Of a stretch of DNA of 63,263 bases, positions 1 through 8,788 are shown piece by piece. The stretch is from Clostridia bacterium (GTDB taxonomy: Bacteria; Bacillota_A; Clostridia; Oscillospirales; CAG-272), in assembly GCA_017466455.1 (NCBI GenBank), contig JAFTUD010000017.1:1-63263 (forward strand), given 5' to 3'. Made by a program: the position numbers and the translations under genes. Numbering within the stretch: the first letter of the stretch is position 1; every line of letters begins with the position of its first letter. Below the pieces are notes generated by a model. That model ran no database searches. It had not been told where the DNA came from and saw nothing but the letters and a program-made list of their open reading frames with translations.

Positions 1-411
1 GGCTGACTCGAAGGATTTCTCGTCAAGGCTACGCCCTCCACCGTCGCATAGTTGTCTGCCTTCGCCTCGGTACACTCGGCTCGGCACACGCCTTGCTTTG
101 GGCGGTTTCACTCGTTAAAAACGATAATCAATCGTTTTTACCTCGCTACCCGTTTATGACCACTTCGATATCCGTCCATATTAAATTATACTAAATTTGT
201 AGTAAAAATATTGTAAGAACGCTTAAACACGGCTGACTCGAAGGATTTCTCGTCAAGGCTACGCCCTCCACCGTCGCATAGTTGTCTGCCTTCGCCTCGG
301 TACACTCGGCTCGGCACACGCCTTGCTTTGGGCGGTTCACTCGCAAAAACGATAATCAACCGTTTTTACCTCGCTACCCGTTTATGACCACTTCGATATC
401 CGCCCATATTT
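1..411. repeat. Direct repeat of about 180 bp, two copies
   Basis: Copy 1 spans about 1-181 and copy 2 about 231-411, separated by about 50 AT-rich bases. The copies are nearly identical, differing by a few substitutions and small indels around the central AAAACGAT...ATCGTTTTT hairpin (about 124-146 in copy 1). No ORF with a ribosome binding site runs through either copy. Each copy ends with the same TTTATGACCACTTCGATATC segment. This looks like a non-coding dispersed repeat of the genome. The window begins at the first base of copy 1, so further copies may lie to the left. No gene is seen before 590. Confidence 0.85.
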
Positions 412-529
412 AAAAGCGGCTCGAAATTCAAGCCGATATAAAGTATAACATAAAGCGTTGCATTTTGCAAGAGTTTTTTCAAATGTTAATAAAGTTTATT
501 TGAAATAAGAACAAATAATGACATAAATG

Positions 530-558
530 TTGACAAAATGTAAATGCTATGATAAGAT
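530..558 (+). promoter_or_regulatory. Promoter of the first YccF gene
   Basis: TTGACA at 530-535 and TAAGAT at 553-558 are separated by 17 bases, a sigma-A-type layout about 30 bases upstream of the start codon at 590. Confidence 0.6.
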
Positions 559-589
559 AAAATTACAAATGCTAATAGGAGGAGACATT

Positions 590-949
590 ATGAAAACAAT
601 AGGCAACATTCTTTGGCTTGTACTCACCGGCCTTTGGGCGGCAATTGCATGGGCTTTCTTGGGAGTTATTTGGTGTATCACAATCATCGGAATTCCTTTT
701 GGAAAGCAGTGCTTTAAATTTGCAAGCCTTTCTCTTTGGCCAATGGGCAGAAATGTGAATACGAATTTCGGCAAGCACCCGATAGCAAACATTATTTGGC
801 TTGTGTTCGGCGGACTTGAGATTGCAATCGGATTTTTGATTACAGCGCTTATTTGGTGCATCACAATCATCGGAATTCCTTTCGGAAAGCAGTGCTTCAA
901 GCTTGCGATGCTCGCAGTTATGCCATTCGGAGCAACCATCGGCAAATAA
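590..949 (+). CDS. YccF-domain inner membrane protein
   Basis: Small integral membrane protein of 119 residues. It is built of two YccF (DUF307) repeats, each with a hydrophobic segment followed by the near-identical motif CITIIGIPFGKQCFK, at about residues 30-45 and 90-105. The start at 590 is chosen because AGGAGGA lies at 578-584; the longer in-frame ATG at 527 overlaps the promoter. The family has no firm biochemical role. A diverged paralogue lies at 39669-40067. The gene stands alone and is followed by a palindrome array. Confidence 0.85.
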   Translation: MKTIGNILWLVLTGLWAAIAWAFLGVIWCITIIGIPFGKQCFKFASLSLWPMGRNVNTNFGKHPIANIIWLVFGGLEIAIGFLITALIWCITIIGIPFGKQCFKLAMLAVMPFGATIGK

Positions 950-968
950 ACAAAAAAGCAACCATTTA

Positions 969-1203
969 GCGCAGTGCCATTAAGGACACTGCGCATCGAT
1001 ATAAATCCCTTGCGGGATTTTCGATATTCGCCTGTGGCGAACGATATGTGCTGACGCACGCGATATGCTTGCTTCGCAAGCGAGGGATTTATATCATATC
1101 GAAGCCGACCGAAGGTCGGTTATATCGAATTTGCCGCAAGGCAAATATATCGAGCCGAGCCAAGCGAGGCATATCGACAAATAGCATCTGTGGACACAGA
1201 TGC
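969..1203. repeat. Array of short hairpins spaced by ATATCGA
   Basis: This gene-free stretch is a string of short palindromes separated by CGATAT or ATATCGA. Examples are AAATCCC/GGGATTT (about 1003-1020), TTCGCC/GGCGAA, GCTTGC/GCAAGC, GCCGACC/GGTCGG, TTTGCC/GGCAAA and GCCGAGCC/GAGGC. Larger inverted repeats enclose them: ATATAAATCCCT near 1000 pairs with AGGGATTTATAT near 1083-1094. GCGCAGTG/CACTGCGC (about 970-995) and GCATCTGT/ACAGATGC (1184-1203) bracket the block. It resembles a REP- or MITE-like composite element. No coding potential is supported. Confidence 0.75.
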
Positions 1204-1221
1204 AGTGCTTGTCAACAAAAG

Positions 1222-1256
1222 AGGACATAGGGCGCAAAAACGCTCTATGTCCTTTT
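1222..1256. terminator. Bidirectional terminator
   Basis: A 13-bp stem with one mismatch (AGGACATAG at 1222-1230 with CTATGTCCT at 1245-1253) is followed by TTTT on the plus strand and CTTTTGTTG on the minus strand. It probably ends the mfd-lipoprotein transcript coming from the right. Confidence 0.65.
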
Positions 1257-1339
1257 CCTGTCGGTAGGTACTATATTCTATTGAACTTAAAACCGTCCTT
1301 AAGAGTACTATCCATTTTCAAATGGTTGCTTTTTACTGC

Positions 1340-2602
1340 TTATTTAGAGCTTTCGCCCTCGTCCTTCTTGCTAAGCTCACCGTAGATAAGATTATAGTCC
1401 ATATCGTTCGGGTCAACGCTTGAAAGCGGAATATCCTGAGCAATTCCGTTGTCCTCAACCGTATAGCTTGATTCATTCTTTTCGTAATTCGCAAGATATT
1501 CGCCAAAAAGCTTAGCAGTCACGCTTGACTTGAAATCGCCAAAGAAGTTCTTATACGCGTCATCCTTGTAAGCGTCCTCATCAAGAGGCAATCTCTTTAC
1601 AAAAACATAGCCGTATTCAAAGTAGTCGCCTGCATTAATCGTAATTGTCTTGTCACCGATAGTCACCTTACCGCCCTGCGCAAAGCTACGCTTAGCAACA
1701 ACCCTTGCAACATCGTTTTCACTAAGCAGAGCAGCCGCGGCAAGCGCGTTTTGTCCCGATGTCACCGCAGGAAATCTCGAATAACAGCCGTTTGGATAAG
1801 CCGTATCATCGGAATACCTCGCATATAGCTGTTCATAGGACATAGTAGGGTCAATTACCTTGTAAACATATCCTTCCTCAGGCTCAATGAAAAGGTTTGT
1901 AAGGTCGTCAATAATATCGTTACGCTCCTTAATTTCGCTCTCTGTAAGCGACTCAAGGACCTCAACAACCTCACCCTTATCGTTCGTTTCCTTAACAATC
2001 TTATAGGCATTGTTAATTACGATAGTGTTAAACTTCATATATTCCTTTTCGTAAAACGCCTTAAGCTCGCTATCCTCAATCTTCTCACCGTTTGCGCCAA
2101 AAAGATGCTCAACAACAAGAGTCTGCTTCATTTGCATTGTGTAAACCTCTCGTAGCGTGTCCGCAGTAAAGCCGTAAAGCTTTTTCGCCCTTTGGTCAAA
2201 TTTTTGCTCGGAATAAGGACCGTAATAGGTAACGACCGTATCAACATTCTTGTTAATCGTGTCCACCATTTCCTTCGGCATTTCAAGCTCAAGCACATCA
2301 AACAAGAGCTGAGAGTAGAGAAGCGTCATAACGCTTGTCAGAAACGAGTCCGTATACCTCAAATCAAGCGTTTGCGCAAGGGTCAGCCCCGTTGACGGAA
2401 TTGACGCATTCCACGGTGAGCCGTAAAGCCCCGCGCTCTCAAGCGTTTGACGGTTAAACATGCTCACAAGATATCTGAAATGATCCTCTTTAATCTCATA
2501 AGGGCCGAGCGAGTATACCGCATCATTTCCGCAGGAGCTAAAGCAAACCAGCGAGCAGGCAAGCATACACACCAAAATAAATATTGATAAAATTCTTTTC
2601 AT
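1340..2602 (-). CDS. Parvulin-like foldase lipoprotein (PrsA/SurA type)
   Basis: Exported lipoprotein of 420 residues, probably a chaperone or peptidyl-prolyl isomerase acting outside the membrane. The signal peptide ends in a lipobox with Cys24 (FSSC). A helical SurA-N-like region follows. A diverged parvulin-like stretch lies at about 250-350, with SYEQLYARYSDD, a glycine-poor equivalent of the usual GGDLG loop, and YGYVFVKRLP at its end. The isomerase part is degenerate, so catalytic activity is uncertain. It lies 77 bp downstream of mfd on the same strand, an arrangement I associate with Clostridia. Confidence 0.7.
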   Translation of the reverse strand: MKRILSIFILVCMLACSLVCFSSCGNDAVYSLGPYEIKEDHFRYLVSMFNRQTLESAGLYGSPWNASIPSTGLTLAQTLDLRYTDSFLTSVMTLLYSQLLFDVLELEMPKEMVDTINKNVDTVVTYYGPYSEQKFDQRAKKLYGFTADTLREVYTMQMKQTLVVEHLFGANGEKIEDSELKAFYEKEYMKFNTIVINNAYKIVKETNDKGEVVEVLESLTESEIKERNDIIDDLTNLFIEPEEGYVYKVIDPTMSYEQLYARYSDDTAYPNGCYSRFPAVTSGQNALAAAALLSENDVARVVAKRSFAQGGKVTIGDKTITINAGDYFEYGYVFVKRLPLDEDAYKDDAYKNFFGDFKSSVTAKLFGEYLANYEKNESSYTVEDNGIAQDIPLSSVDPNDMDYNLIYGELSKKDEGESSK

Positions 2603-2679
2603 AAAATCTCCTTCAAAAAAGAAGCTCCGCGCATTTTTGCGCCTGTCATAGATATTCTAACACAAAAAAGTCAAAAAGT

Positions 2680-5600
2680 CTACTGAAAATCCTTACATTT
2701 TTGCATATAAATTTTAAGAAGCTCCACACAGCCCGTAAGCTCATCGTCATTCGGCTTGGTTTTGAGCGAAATATAAGGCGTTAGCGTCTTAATTCCGCAA
2801 ATCCTTATATTAGCAGGGTCAACAAGCGACATTTGATAAAGCACAACCTTGTCAATCTTGTCGGGATAGAGGCGAATTTCCTCTCTCATTTGCTCAAGCC
2901 TCTTGATTTTCGCCCTTTGAGCGTAAGCCTTTACAAGCGCGGTATTCACGAGCGTAACAGCAGGTCGTGGCATCTTGCCGTATCGGTCGGTAAGCTCGCC
3001 GACAATATCGCGAAAATCGTTTTCATTGTCAATATGAGCGATTTTCTTATACATATCCATGCGCTGTGATGAATACTTAATATATTCCTTAGGCAAAAAC
3101 GCATCCTTTGAAAGCGAAATTGTCGTTTCAAATTTTTCGGGAAGCGCCTCACCCTTTTCCTCAAGCACGGCTTCGTTCAAAATGCGGACATAAAGATCAT
3201 AGCCGATAGCTTCCATATGCCCGTGCTGAGCCGAGCCCAAAAGATTACCCGCCCCGCGTATTTCAAGGTCACGCATAGCAATCTTAAAGCCCGCGCCGAA
3301 CTCCGCAAAGTCGCGAATAGCATTAAGTCGCTTTTCGGCAACCTCGGTAAGCACCTTGCCCGCGCGGTAGGTAAAGAACGCATACGCGCGCCTGTGGCTT
3401 CGCCCAACCCGTCCGCGGATCTGATGTAGCTGAGAAAGCCCCATTTTGTCCGCATTCTCAATAATCAGCGTGTTGGCGTTTGGAATGTCAATGCCCGTTT
3501 CAATTATCGTTGTGCTGACAAGAATATCAATCTCGCCACGCACAAGGTCCTGCCAAATGTCCTCAATCTCATCTCGGTCCATTTGACCGTGTGCAACTCT
3601 TATCCTTGCATCGGGGAAGGATTTTAATAGCCTTGCGCGAATGTCGTAAATCGTTTCAATGTTATTGTAAAGGTAAAAGACCTGACCGCCACGGTGTAGC
3701 TCACGGCGAATAGCGTCGTTTATAATGTTTTCATCATATTCAAGCACATAGGACATAACTCCGAGCCGTCCGCCTGGCGCATCGTCAAGCACGGACATGT
3801 CACGAATACCGCCCATAGCCATGCTAAGCGTTCTCGGAATAGGCGTAGCGCTAAGCGAAAGCACATCAACATTCGGCACAAGAGCCTTGATTTTCTCCTT
3901 TTGCTCAACTCCGAAGCGTTGCTCCTCATCTATGACAAGAAGTCCGAGGTCCTTAAATTCAACGCCCTTGCCAAGGAGCTTGTGCGTGCCGATTATAATG
4001 TCAATATCACCGCGCTTAAGGGCTCGTATAATCCTTGCCTGCTCGGACGGCTTTCTGAAGCGAGAAATCATCTCAATGTTGACCCCTGTGCCTGCAAAAC
4101 GGGATAGAGCAGTTTGATAATGCTGCATAGCAAGTATAGTTGTAGGCACTAAAATCGCCACCTGCTTGCCGTTTGCCACCGCCTTCATTGACGCGCGGAA
4201 GGCAACCTCGGTCTTTCCGTAGCCGACATCACCGCAAAGGACTCTGTCCATAGGGTGAGCGCTTTCCATATCGCGCTTAATATCCTCAATGGCTTCAAGC
4301 TGGGAGTCTGTTTCCTCAAATTCAAACGAGGAGTCAAAGTCGTTTTCAAGATTTGAATCGGGCGCAAAGGCGAAGCCCTGTATCCTCATACGCCTTGCGT
4401 AAAGGTCGATAAGCTCCTTCGCCATCTCCCTTGCGCTCTCCTTAGCGCGTGCGGTTGCCCGTTTCCATTGCTCGCCACCCATCTTAGATAGCTTAACCTC
4501 ACCGTCACCCGAGGATGCACCAATGTATTTTGATACCATATCAAGCTGATCAACGGGCAAAAACAGCCTGTCAGTGCCTGCATACTGAATAGTAATGTAA
4601 TCTCGGTAAGCACCGCAAACAAGCAGATTTTCAATGCCCGTAAACTTACCGATTCCGTACTTCGCATGCACCACATAGTCGCCGACATTAAGATCGGCAT
4701 AGGATAAAATCCTCTCACCCGCGTTTTTCGCATACTTGGCGCGCTTTTTTGCACGCAGTGCAGACCTTTCCGTTTTTGAGGAAAGAACAATTACCGAGCT
4801 TTTAGAGCTTGGCATCTCGTAGCCCTCGGGGAAAATATCGCATAAAACGCACACAGCCCCCATCGTAAGCGCCTGAGTTTTGTCCTTTAGCGCATATGCG
4901 GAGATTCCGCACTCGCAAATCGTTTTTACCGTTTCACGCACCTCGGCATCGGTTTTGCATACAACACAGCACCGATACCCCTCGTCACAGTAGTAGCGTA
5001 GCTGATCAATTACCGTATTCAGCGATACATCATCGGACGAAAGCCCACGGGATTTAAGGTCATAAACGCCCCCCGCATTCCCCCGATACGATATTTGAAA
5101 CTTGTCAACGGTGATAAGCTGCCGTGTCTTAAGCAGGTCCTCAAGCTCGCTCTCGCCTGCCATATAATCCGCATATTCCTCATTTACAAGACCTGTTAGC
5201 ACAAGCGCGGTTGAAATATCGTTCATAATTTCAATAGCGCTCCGTAGCTTTCCGCGCACACCCGCAATATCGCAGGCAATAACCACGCTATCATCGCAAA
5301 TGTAGTCGGTAAGCGTACACCTTTCGGGGTAAACAAGAGAAATAAACTTGTCAAAAAATGCGCTTGATGTCCTTGTATTAAGCGCGAAAAGCTCCTTTTG
5401 AAGCTCCTTCCTTGACTCGGGATTTGTCGCATGCTCGTACAGCTCAGCCACACAGTCGCGGATTTTCATCTCATCAAGCTCGCTCGGTATAATCTCCTTA
5501 GAGGGCGAAAGGGAAAAGCTGTCTATTTTTATGCCCATTCGCTGAGTCAGCGGGTCAAACAGTCCCATTCTGTCAACCTCATCGCCGAAAAGCTCAATTC

Positions 5601-6249
5601 GCACAGGTAAGCTCTCCTCAACCCTTTTGCCGTCAGCCGTAGCCGAAGCACCGCCCGTTGGGAAAATATCAACGATTCCGCCGCGCACCGCAAACTGTCC
5701 TGCGCTCTCAACAAGCTCGCACGCGGTATAGCCCGTGTCAAGTAGCCTTTTAATAAGCGATTCAATATCAACCGTATCGTTTACCGAAACGCCAAAGGAG
5801 CGACCCATAAGCTCGCTTTTCGGTATAGTGTATTGAAGCAGGGCGTCGGGCGTTGTCACAACTGCGTCAAGAGTTAAATTTGCAAGGGCGCTTAAAATTC
5901 TAAGCCTTTCATGCTCAACCTCGTGAGATGCGGTCATATCGTAAAAATTGAAATCGCGCACGGGATAAAACTCACAGCTTACCCCACTCTTTTTGAAAAG
6001 GTCGTTAATGCGGTTGGCACGCCTCTCCTCGGGTACAAGAATAAGCAGAGGAGCCTTGCAAATCCTCCTTATATCCTTTATAAGCGAAAGAATGAGCGCA
6101 AGCTCCGATCCACTTGATGCGCCGTTTATAAGCAGGGGCAGCCTCTCGTCGCCAAGCCTGTAATTATCCATTAGCTCCTGCAAGCGTGAGAAAAGCGCCT
6201 TGTATTCCGCCGACTCCCTTACAGGGGACAGTAAAATCTTCTCGTTCAT
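2680..6249 (-). CDS. mfd: Transcription-repair coupling factor Mfd
   Basis: ATP-dependent translocase of 1189 residues that releases RNA polymerase stalled at DNA lesions and recruits UvrA. A UvrB-like N-terminal region comes first. The CarD-like RNA polymerase interaction domain starts near residue 521 (NVGDYVVHAKYGIGKF). Walker A GDVGYGKTE is at 673-681 and the DEEQ box at 774-777. Helicase motifs VI (QIRGRVGRS) and a C-terminal TRCF domain follow. Length matches family members (about 1150-1180). The start at 6249 has GGAGA just upstream; a longer in-frame ATG at 6399 gives an unconserved 50-residue extension and is rejected. Confidence 0.97.
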   Translation of the reverse strand: MNEKILLSPVRESAEYKALFSRLQELMDNYRLGDERLPLLINGASSGSELALILSLIKDIRRICKAPLLILVPEERRANRINDLFKKSGVSCEFYPVRDFNFYDMTASHEVEHERLRILSALANLTLDAVVTTPDALLQYTIPKSELMGRSFGVSVNDTVDIESLIKRLLDTGYTACELVESAGQFAVRGGIVDIFPTGGASATADGKRVEESLPVRIELFGDEVDRMGLFDPLTQRMGIKIDSFSLSPSKEIIPSELDEMKIRDCVAELYEHATNPESRKELQKELFALNTRTSSAFFDKFISLVYPERCTLTDYICDDSVVIACDIAGVRGKLRSAIEIMNDISTALVLTGLVNEEYADYMAGESELEDLLKTRQLITVDKFQISYRGNAGGVYDLKSRGLSSDDVSLNTVIDQLRYYCDEGYRCCVVCKTDAEVRETVKTICECGISAYALKDKTQALTMGAVCVLCDIFPEGYEMPSSKSSVIVLSSKTERSALRAKKRAKYAKNAGERILSYADLNVGDYVVHAKYGIGKFTGIENLLVCGAYRDYITIQYAGTDRLFLPVDQLDMVSKYIGASSGDGEVKLSKMGGEQWKRATARAKESAREMAKELIDLYARRMRIQGFAFAPDSNLENDFDSSFEFEETDSQLEAIEDIKRDMESAHPMDRVLCGDVGYGKTEVAFRASMKAVANGKQVAILVPTTILAMQHYQTALSRFAGTGVNIEMISRFRKPSEQARIIRALKRGDIDIIIGTHKLLGKGVEFKDLGLLVIDEEQRFGVEQKEKIKALVPNVDVLSLSATPIPRTLSMAMGGIRDMSVLDDAPGGRLGVMSYVLEYDENIINDAIRRELHRGGQVFYLYNNIETIYDIRARLLKSFPDARIRVAHGQMDRDEIEDIWQDLVRGEIDILVSTTIIETGIDIPNANTLIIENADKMGLSQLHQIRGRVGRSHRRAYAFFTYRAGKVLTEVAEKRLNAIRDFAEFGAGFKIAMRDLEIRGAGNLLGSAQHGHMEAIGYDLYVRILNEAVLEEKGEALPEKFETTISLSKDAFLPKEYIKYSSQRMDMYKKIAHIDNENDFRDIVGELTDRYGKMPRPAVTLVNTALVKAYAQRAKIKRLEQMREEIRLYPDKIDKVVLYQMSLVDPANIRICGIKTLTPYISLKTKPNDDELTGCVELLKIYMQKCKDFQ

Positions 6250-6430
6250 ATTTCTCCATTCATGCCGTAAGGCATATAACACGCCAAAACGCTCCCCAAG
6301 CGAGGGGAGATACAGCGTAAAGACCAAATAGCACCCACTAAGGGTGCGGTGGATATTTGTTTGTGTAGATATATTACCATATATTTCGCAATTTGTCAAC
6401 TAAAAACAAAAATTAAACTGTTAATAATTA

Positions 6431-6459
6431 TTGACAATAGAGTAATAAAGTGATAAAAT
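6431..6459 (+). promoter_or_regulatory. Promoter of the transketolase operon
   Basis: TTGACA at 6431-6436 and TAAAAT at 6454-6459 are spaced by 17 bases, within the divergent intergenic region between mfd and the transketolase genes. A good AGGAGG lies at 6505-6510. Confidence 0.75.
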
Positions 6460-6515
6460 ATTCCTAAGCTCGGCGCAGGAGCCGAGGATTAAGCAAAATC
6501 TCTTAGGAGGAATAT

Positions 6516-7355
6516 ATGAATAACGAAAAGCTACTTGAACTCAAAAAAATATCGACAGATGTTCGCCTCGGAATTATTGAGGCTGTCTATAATGCAAAAA
6601 GCGGACATCCGGGCGGTGCGCTGTCAAGCGCGGATATTCTGACCTGCCTTTATTTTTCGGAGCTTAGAATTGACCCGGCTGACCCAAAAAATCCCGACAG
6701 AGACCGCTTCGTGCTTTCAAAGGGACACTCGTGCCCGGGACTTTACTCCGCAATGGCACACCGTGGCTACTTCCCACTTGAGGACCTGAAGGGCTTCCGT
6801 CACCTTGGCACAGCAGTGCAGGGTCACCCCGATATGAAGGCGATTGACGGAATTGATATGTCAGCGGGCTCACTCGGACAGGGCTTCTCCTGTGCTTGCG
6901 GTATGGCTCTTGCAGGAAAGATGGATAACAAGGATTACCGTGTTTATACCGTAATCGGCGACGGAGAAAGCCAAGAGGGACAAATCTGGGAGGCGATGAT
7001 GTTCGCATCTCACTATAAGCTTGATAACCTTTGCCTTATCATTGACAACAACGGACTTCAGATTGACGGCGCGGTTAAGGATGTTATGAATACAATGCCA
7101 TATGAAAGCAAGCTCAGCGCGTTTGGCTGGAATGTTATCGTAATTGACGGTCACGATATTGAGCAAATTCTCAGCGCGTTTGAAAGCGCAAGAGGAACAA
7201 AGGGCAAGCCTACTGCCATTGTCGCAAAAACAGTAAAGGGCAAGGGCGTATCATTTATGGAAAACAATGTCGGCTGGCACGGAAAGGCGCCTAATGACGA
7301 TGAATACGCACAGGCAATGAGCGAGCTTAACGAATACAAAAACAGTCTTAAATAA
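6516..7355 (+). CDS. Transketolase, N-terminal (thiamine diphosphate) subunit
   Basis: First half of a split transketolase (279 residues), moving two-carbon ketol units between sugar phosphates in the non-oxidative pentose phosphate pathway. The thiamine diphosphate/Mg motif begins at GDGESQEG (148-155) and ends at the DNN of LIIDNNGLQIDG. Substrate-channel motifs include SAKSGHPGG-like AKSGHPGGALSS near the N-terminus and SKGHSCPGLY. AGGAGG lies six bases before the ATG. The partner subunit starts 11 bases downstream, so the two are surely co-expressed and form the active complex. Confidence 0.95.
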   Translation: MNNEKLLELKKISTDVRLGIIEAVYNAKSGHPGGALSSADILTCLYFSELRIDPADPKNPDRDRFVLSKGHSCPGLYSAMAHRGYFPLEDLKGFRHLGTAVQGHPDMKAIDGIDMSAGSLGQGFSCACGMALAGKMDNKDYRVYTVIGDGESQEGQIWEAMMFASHYKLDNLCLIIDNNGLQIDGAVKDVMNTMPYESKLSAFGWNVIVIDGHDIEQILSAFESARGTKGKPTAIVAKTVKGKGVSFMENNVGWHGKAPNDDEYAQAMSELNEYKNSLK

Positions 7356-7366
7356 GAGGTAGAAAA

Positions 7367-8311
7367 ATGGCAGAAAAAATAGCAACGAGAGAGGCGTACG
7401 GAAACGCCCTTGCCGAGCTTGGCGAAAAATACGAGAACTTAGTAGTGCTTGACGCTGACCTTGCGGCAGCTACTAAAACAGGAATTTTCAAAAAGAAGTT
7501 CCCAAATAGATTTTTTGACTGCGGAATTGCCGAGAACAATATGTTCGGCGTTAGCGCAGGACTTGCAACCACAGGAAAAATCCCGTTTGCAAGCACCTTT
7601 GCAATGTTCGCAGCGGGAAGAAGCTTTGATCAAATCAGAAACTCAATCGGCTACCCCCACCTGAATGTAAAAATCGGCGCAACCCACGCAGGAATTACAG
7701 TTGGCGAGGATGGCGCGACCCACCAATGCAACGAGGATATCGCTCTTATGCGTACAATTCCGGGCATGGTAATTATAAACCCCTCTGACGCAGTTGAGGC
7801 AAGATACGCGGTTGAGGAGGCAATTAAGCATAACGGACCCGTATACCTTCGCTTCGGCAGACTTGCCGTTTCGGTTATCAATGACCGCCCCGATTACAGC
7901 TTTGAGCTTGGAAAGGGCGTTGTAATGGCTGAGGGAAGCGACGCTACTATCGTCGCAACAGGTATAATGGTAGAGCAGGCGCTTATCGCAAGAGATATGC
8001 TCAAGGAAGAGGGCATTGATGTAGCAGTTTTGAATATTCATACAATAAAACCGCTTGATACAGCGCTTATCACTGCGTTCGCTCAGCAAACGGGAGCAAT
8101 GGTAGTAAGCGAGGAGCATAGCATAATAGGCGGACTCGGTAGCGCAGTATGCGAGGCGCTCTCGGGCGTGTGTCCTATCCCTGTTATAAGACACGGAGTA
8201 GAGGATGTGTTTGGAAAGAGCGCACCTGCAAAGGAGCTTCTTGAATACTACGGCTTAAATGCCGCGGGAATTGTTAAAAAGGTAAAGACTGCAATTTCCT
8301 TAAAGCATTAA
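7367..8311 (+). CDS. Transketolase, C-terminal (pyrimidine-binding) subunit
   Basis: Second half of the split transketolase (314 residues). It supplies the pyrimidine-binding domain (GIAENNMFGVSAGLA carries the catalytic Glu that activates thiamine diphosphate) and the C-terminal transketolase domain (about 190-310). GAGGT precedes the ATG. It follows the N-terminal subunit by 11 bases in the same operon. Split transketolases are common in Clostridia and archaea. Members of the family can also be 1-deoxyxylulose-5-phosphate synthase-like, but a separate dxs is present at 14333-16087. Confidence 0.95.
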   Translation: MAEKIATREAYGNALAELGEKYENLVVLDADLAAATKTGIFKKKFPNRFFDCGIAENNMFGVSAGLATTGKIPFASTFAMFAAGRSFDQIRNSIGYPHLNVKIGATHAGITVGEDGATHQCNEDIALMRTIPGMVIINPSDAVEARYAVEEAIKHNGPVYLRFGRLAVSVINDRPDYSFELGKGVVMAEGSDATIVATGIMVEQALIARDMLKEEGIDVAVLNIHTIKPLDTALITAFAQQTGAMVVSEEHSIIGGLGSAVCEALSGVCPIPVIRHGVEDVFGKSAPAKELLEYYGLNAAGIVKKVKTAISLKH

Positions 8312-8367
8312 AAGCCCCAAAATGCGCATAAAGCTTAAAAAAGGCGCAAAAATATAAGTAAGCTATG

Positions 8368-8590
8368 CCTGCTTAGTGCGTGATGAATGTTTGTCGAGAC
8401 CTACATTAAATAAAAAGGAGCTCAATAGGTAATTGCCTGTTTTGCAGACCTCCCGAGCGCGGTTTTCTTAATGAGACGAAAGTCGGTCACCGCAATCGGA
8501 TGCTGGGAGCAGTGATGGCATTCTGCGAGCACCACCCTGGATTGGTCCGGGTTCTATGATATTCACACGGCTAAAGCGGGTAATTTTTTT
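8368..8590 (+). ncRNA. Closed multi-branched structured RNA with its own U-tract
   Basis: I can fold this by eye. The closing helix pairs CCTGCT (8368-8373) with AGCGGG (8575-8580), TAG (8374-8376) with CTA (8571-8573), CGTG (8379-8382) with CACG (8566-8569) and GAAT (8385-8388) with ATTC (8561-8564). Inside are three arms. ACCTA/TAGGT is at 8399-8430. GCAGA/TCTGC (8444-8448, 8522-8526) encloses CTCCC/GGGAG, GCGGT/ACCGC and a GAC-GAAA-GTC tetraloop. The last arm is CCC-GGA/TCC-GGG (8535-8551). A loop GCTC (8419-8422) could pair with GAGC elsewhere as a pseudoknot. TTTTTTT at 8584-8590 follows the closing helix, as in a self-terminated transcript. The class is uncertain: the size and clade would fit raiA RNA or 6S RNA. 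Branching argues against the rod-like 6S fold. Confidence 0.7.
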
Positions 8591-8608
8591 AAAGCTATTA
8601 TAAAAAGC

Positions 8609-8656
8609 AGAGCAAGAGTAAAGGAAGGCAAATCCCTTTATTCTTGCTCTTTTTTG
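8609..8656 (+). terminator. Strong intrinsic terminator
   Basis: A 16-bp stem (8609-8624 with 8635-8650, one wobble pair) with a 10-base loop is followed by TTTTTT. It insulates the downstream polymerase-like gene from the transketolase/ncRNA transcription. Confidence 0.85.
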
Positions 8657-8761
8657 CCTTCTCTTGAATTATCCTTGAATTAAGTAGCTGAATTTGCCCC
8701 CAAGCACCGCCTCTTATTTCTATCTTAGTCCCAAAGCAAAAAACTACAAAAAATTGCAAAA

Positions 8762-8783
8762 TTTTTACAGTCGACTGTAAAAA
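8762..8783. promoter_or_regulatory. Perfect 22-bp palindrome, candidate operator
   Basis: A perfect inverted repeat with core ACAGTCGACTGT flanked by TTTTT and AAAAA. Its right edge lies five bases from the -35 box of the polymerase-like gene. It has the form of a dimeric repressor site. Its TACAG...CTGTA ends loosely recall the TACA/TGTA half-sites of BlaI/CopY-type repressors, but the regulator is not identified and none is encoded nearby. Confidence 0.65.
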
Positions 8784-8788
8784 ATACC

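Noticed and set aside
547..1059. 170-codon antisense ORF over the YccF gene and repeat region
   Set aside because: It mirrors the repeated YccF segments and runs into palindromes; no independent support.
7643..8194. 183-codon antisense ORF in the transketolase C subunit
   Set aside because: Tyr/Ser/Cys-rich translation with no motif or ribosome binding site; a codon-bias shadow.
8368..8590. Calling the structured RNA 6S, RNase P, tmRNA or SRP RNA
   Set aside because: The conserved blocks of RNase P, tmRNA and SRP RNA are not seen, and the branched fold does not match the rod-like 6S with a single central bubble. Some 5' and 3' words recall 6S, so the class is left open.
8762..8783. Palindrome as a LexA/DinR box
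   Set aside because: Gram-positive LexA sites are GAAC-N4-GTTC. This site has ACAG...CTGT, so SOS control is not supported.
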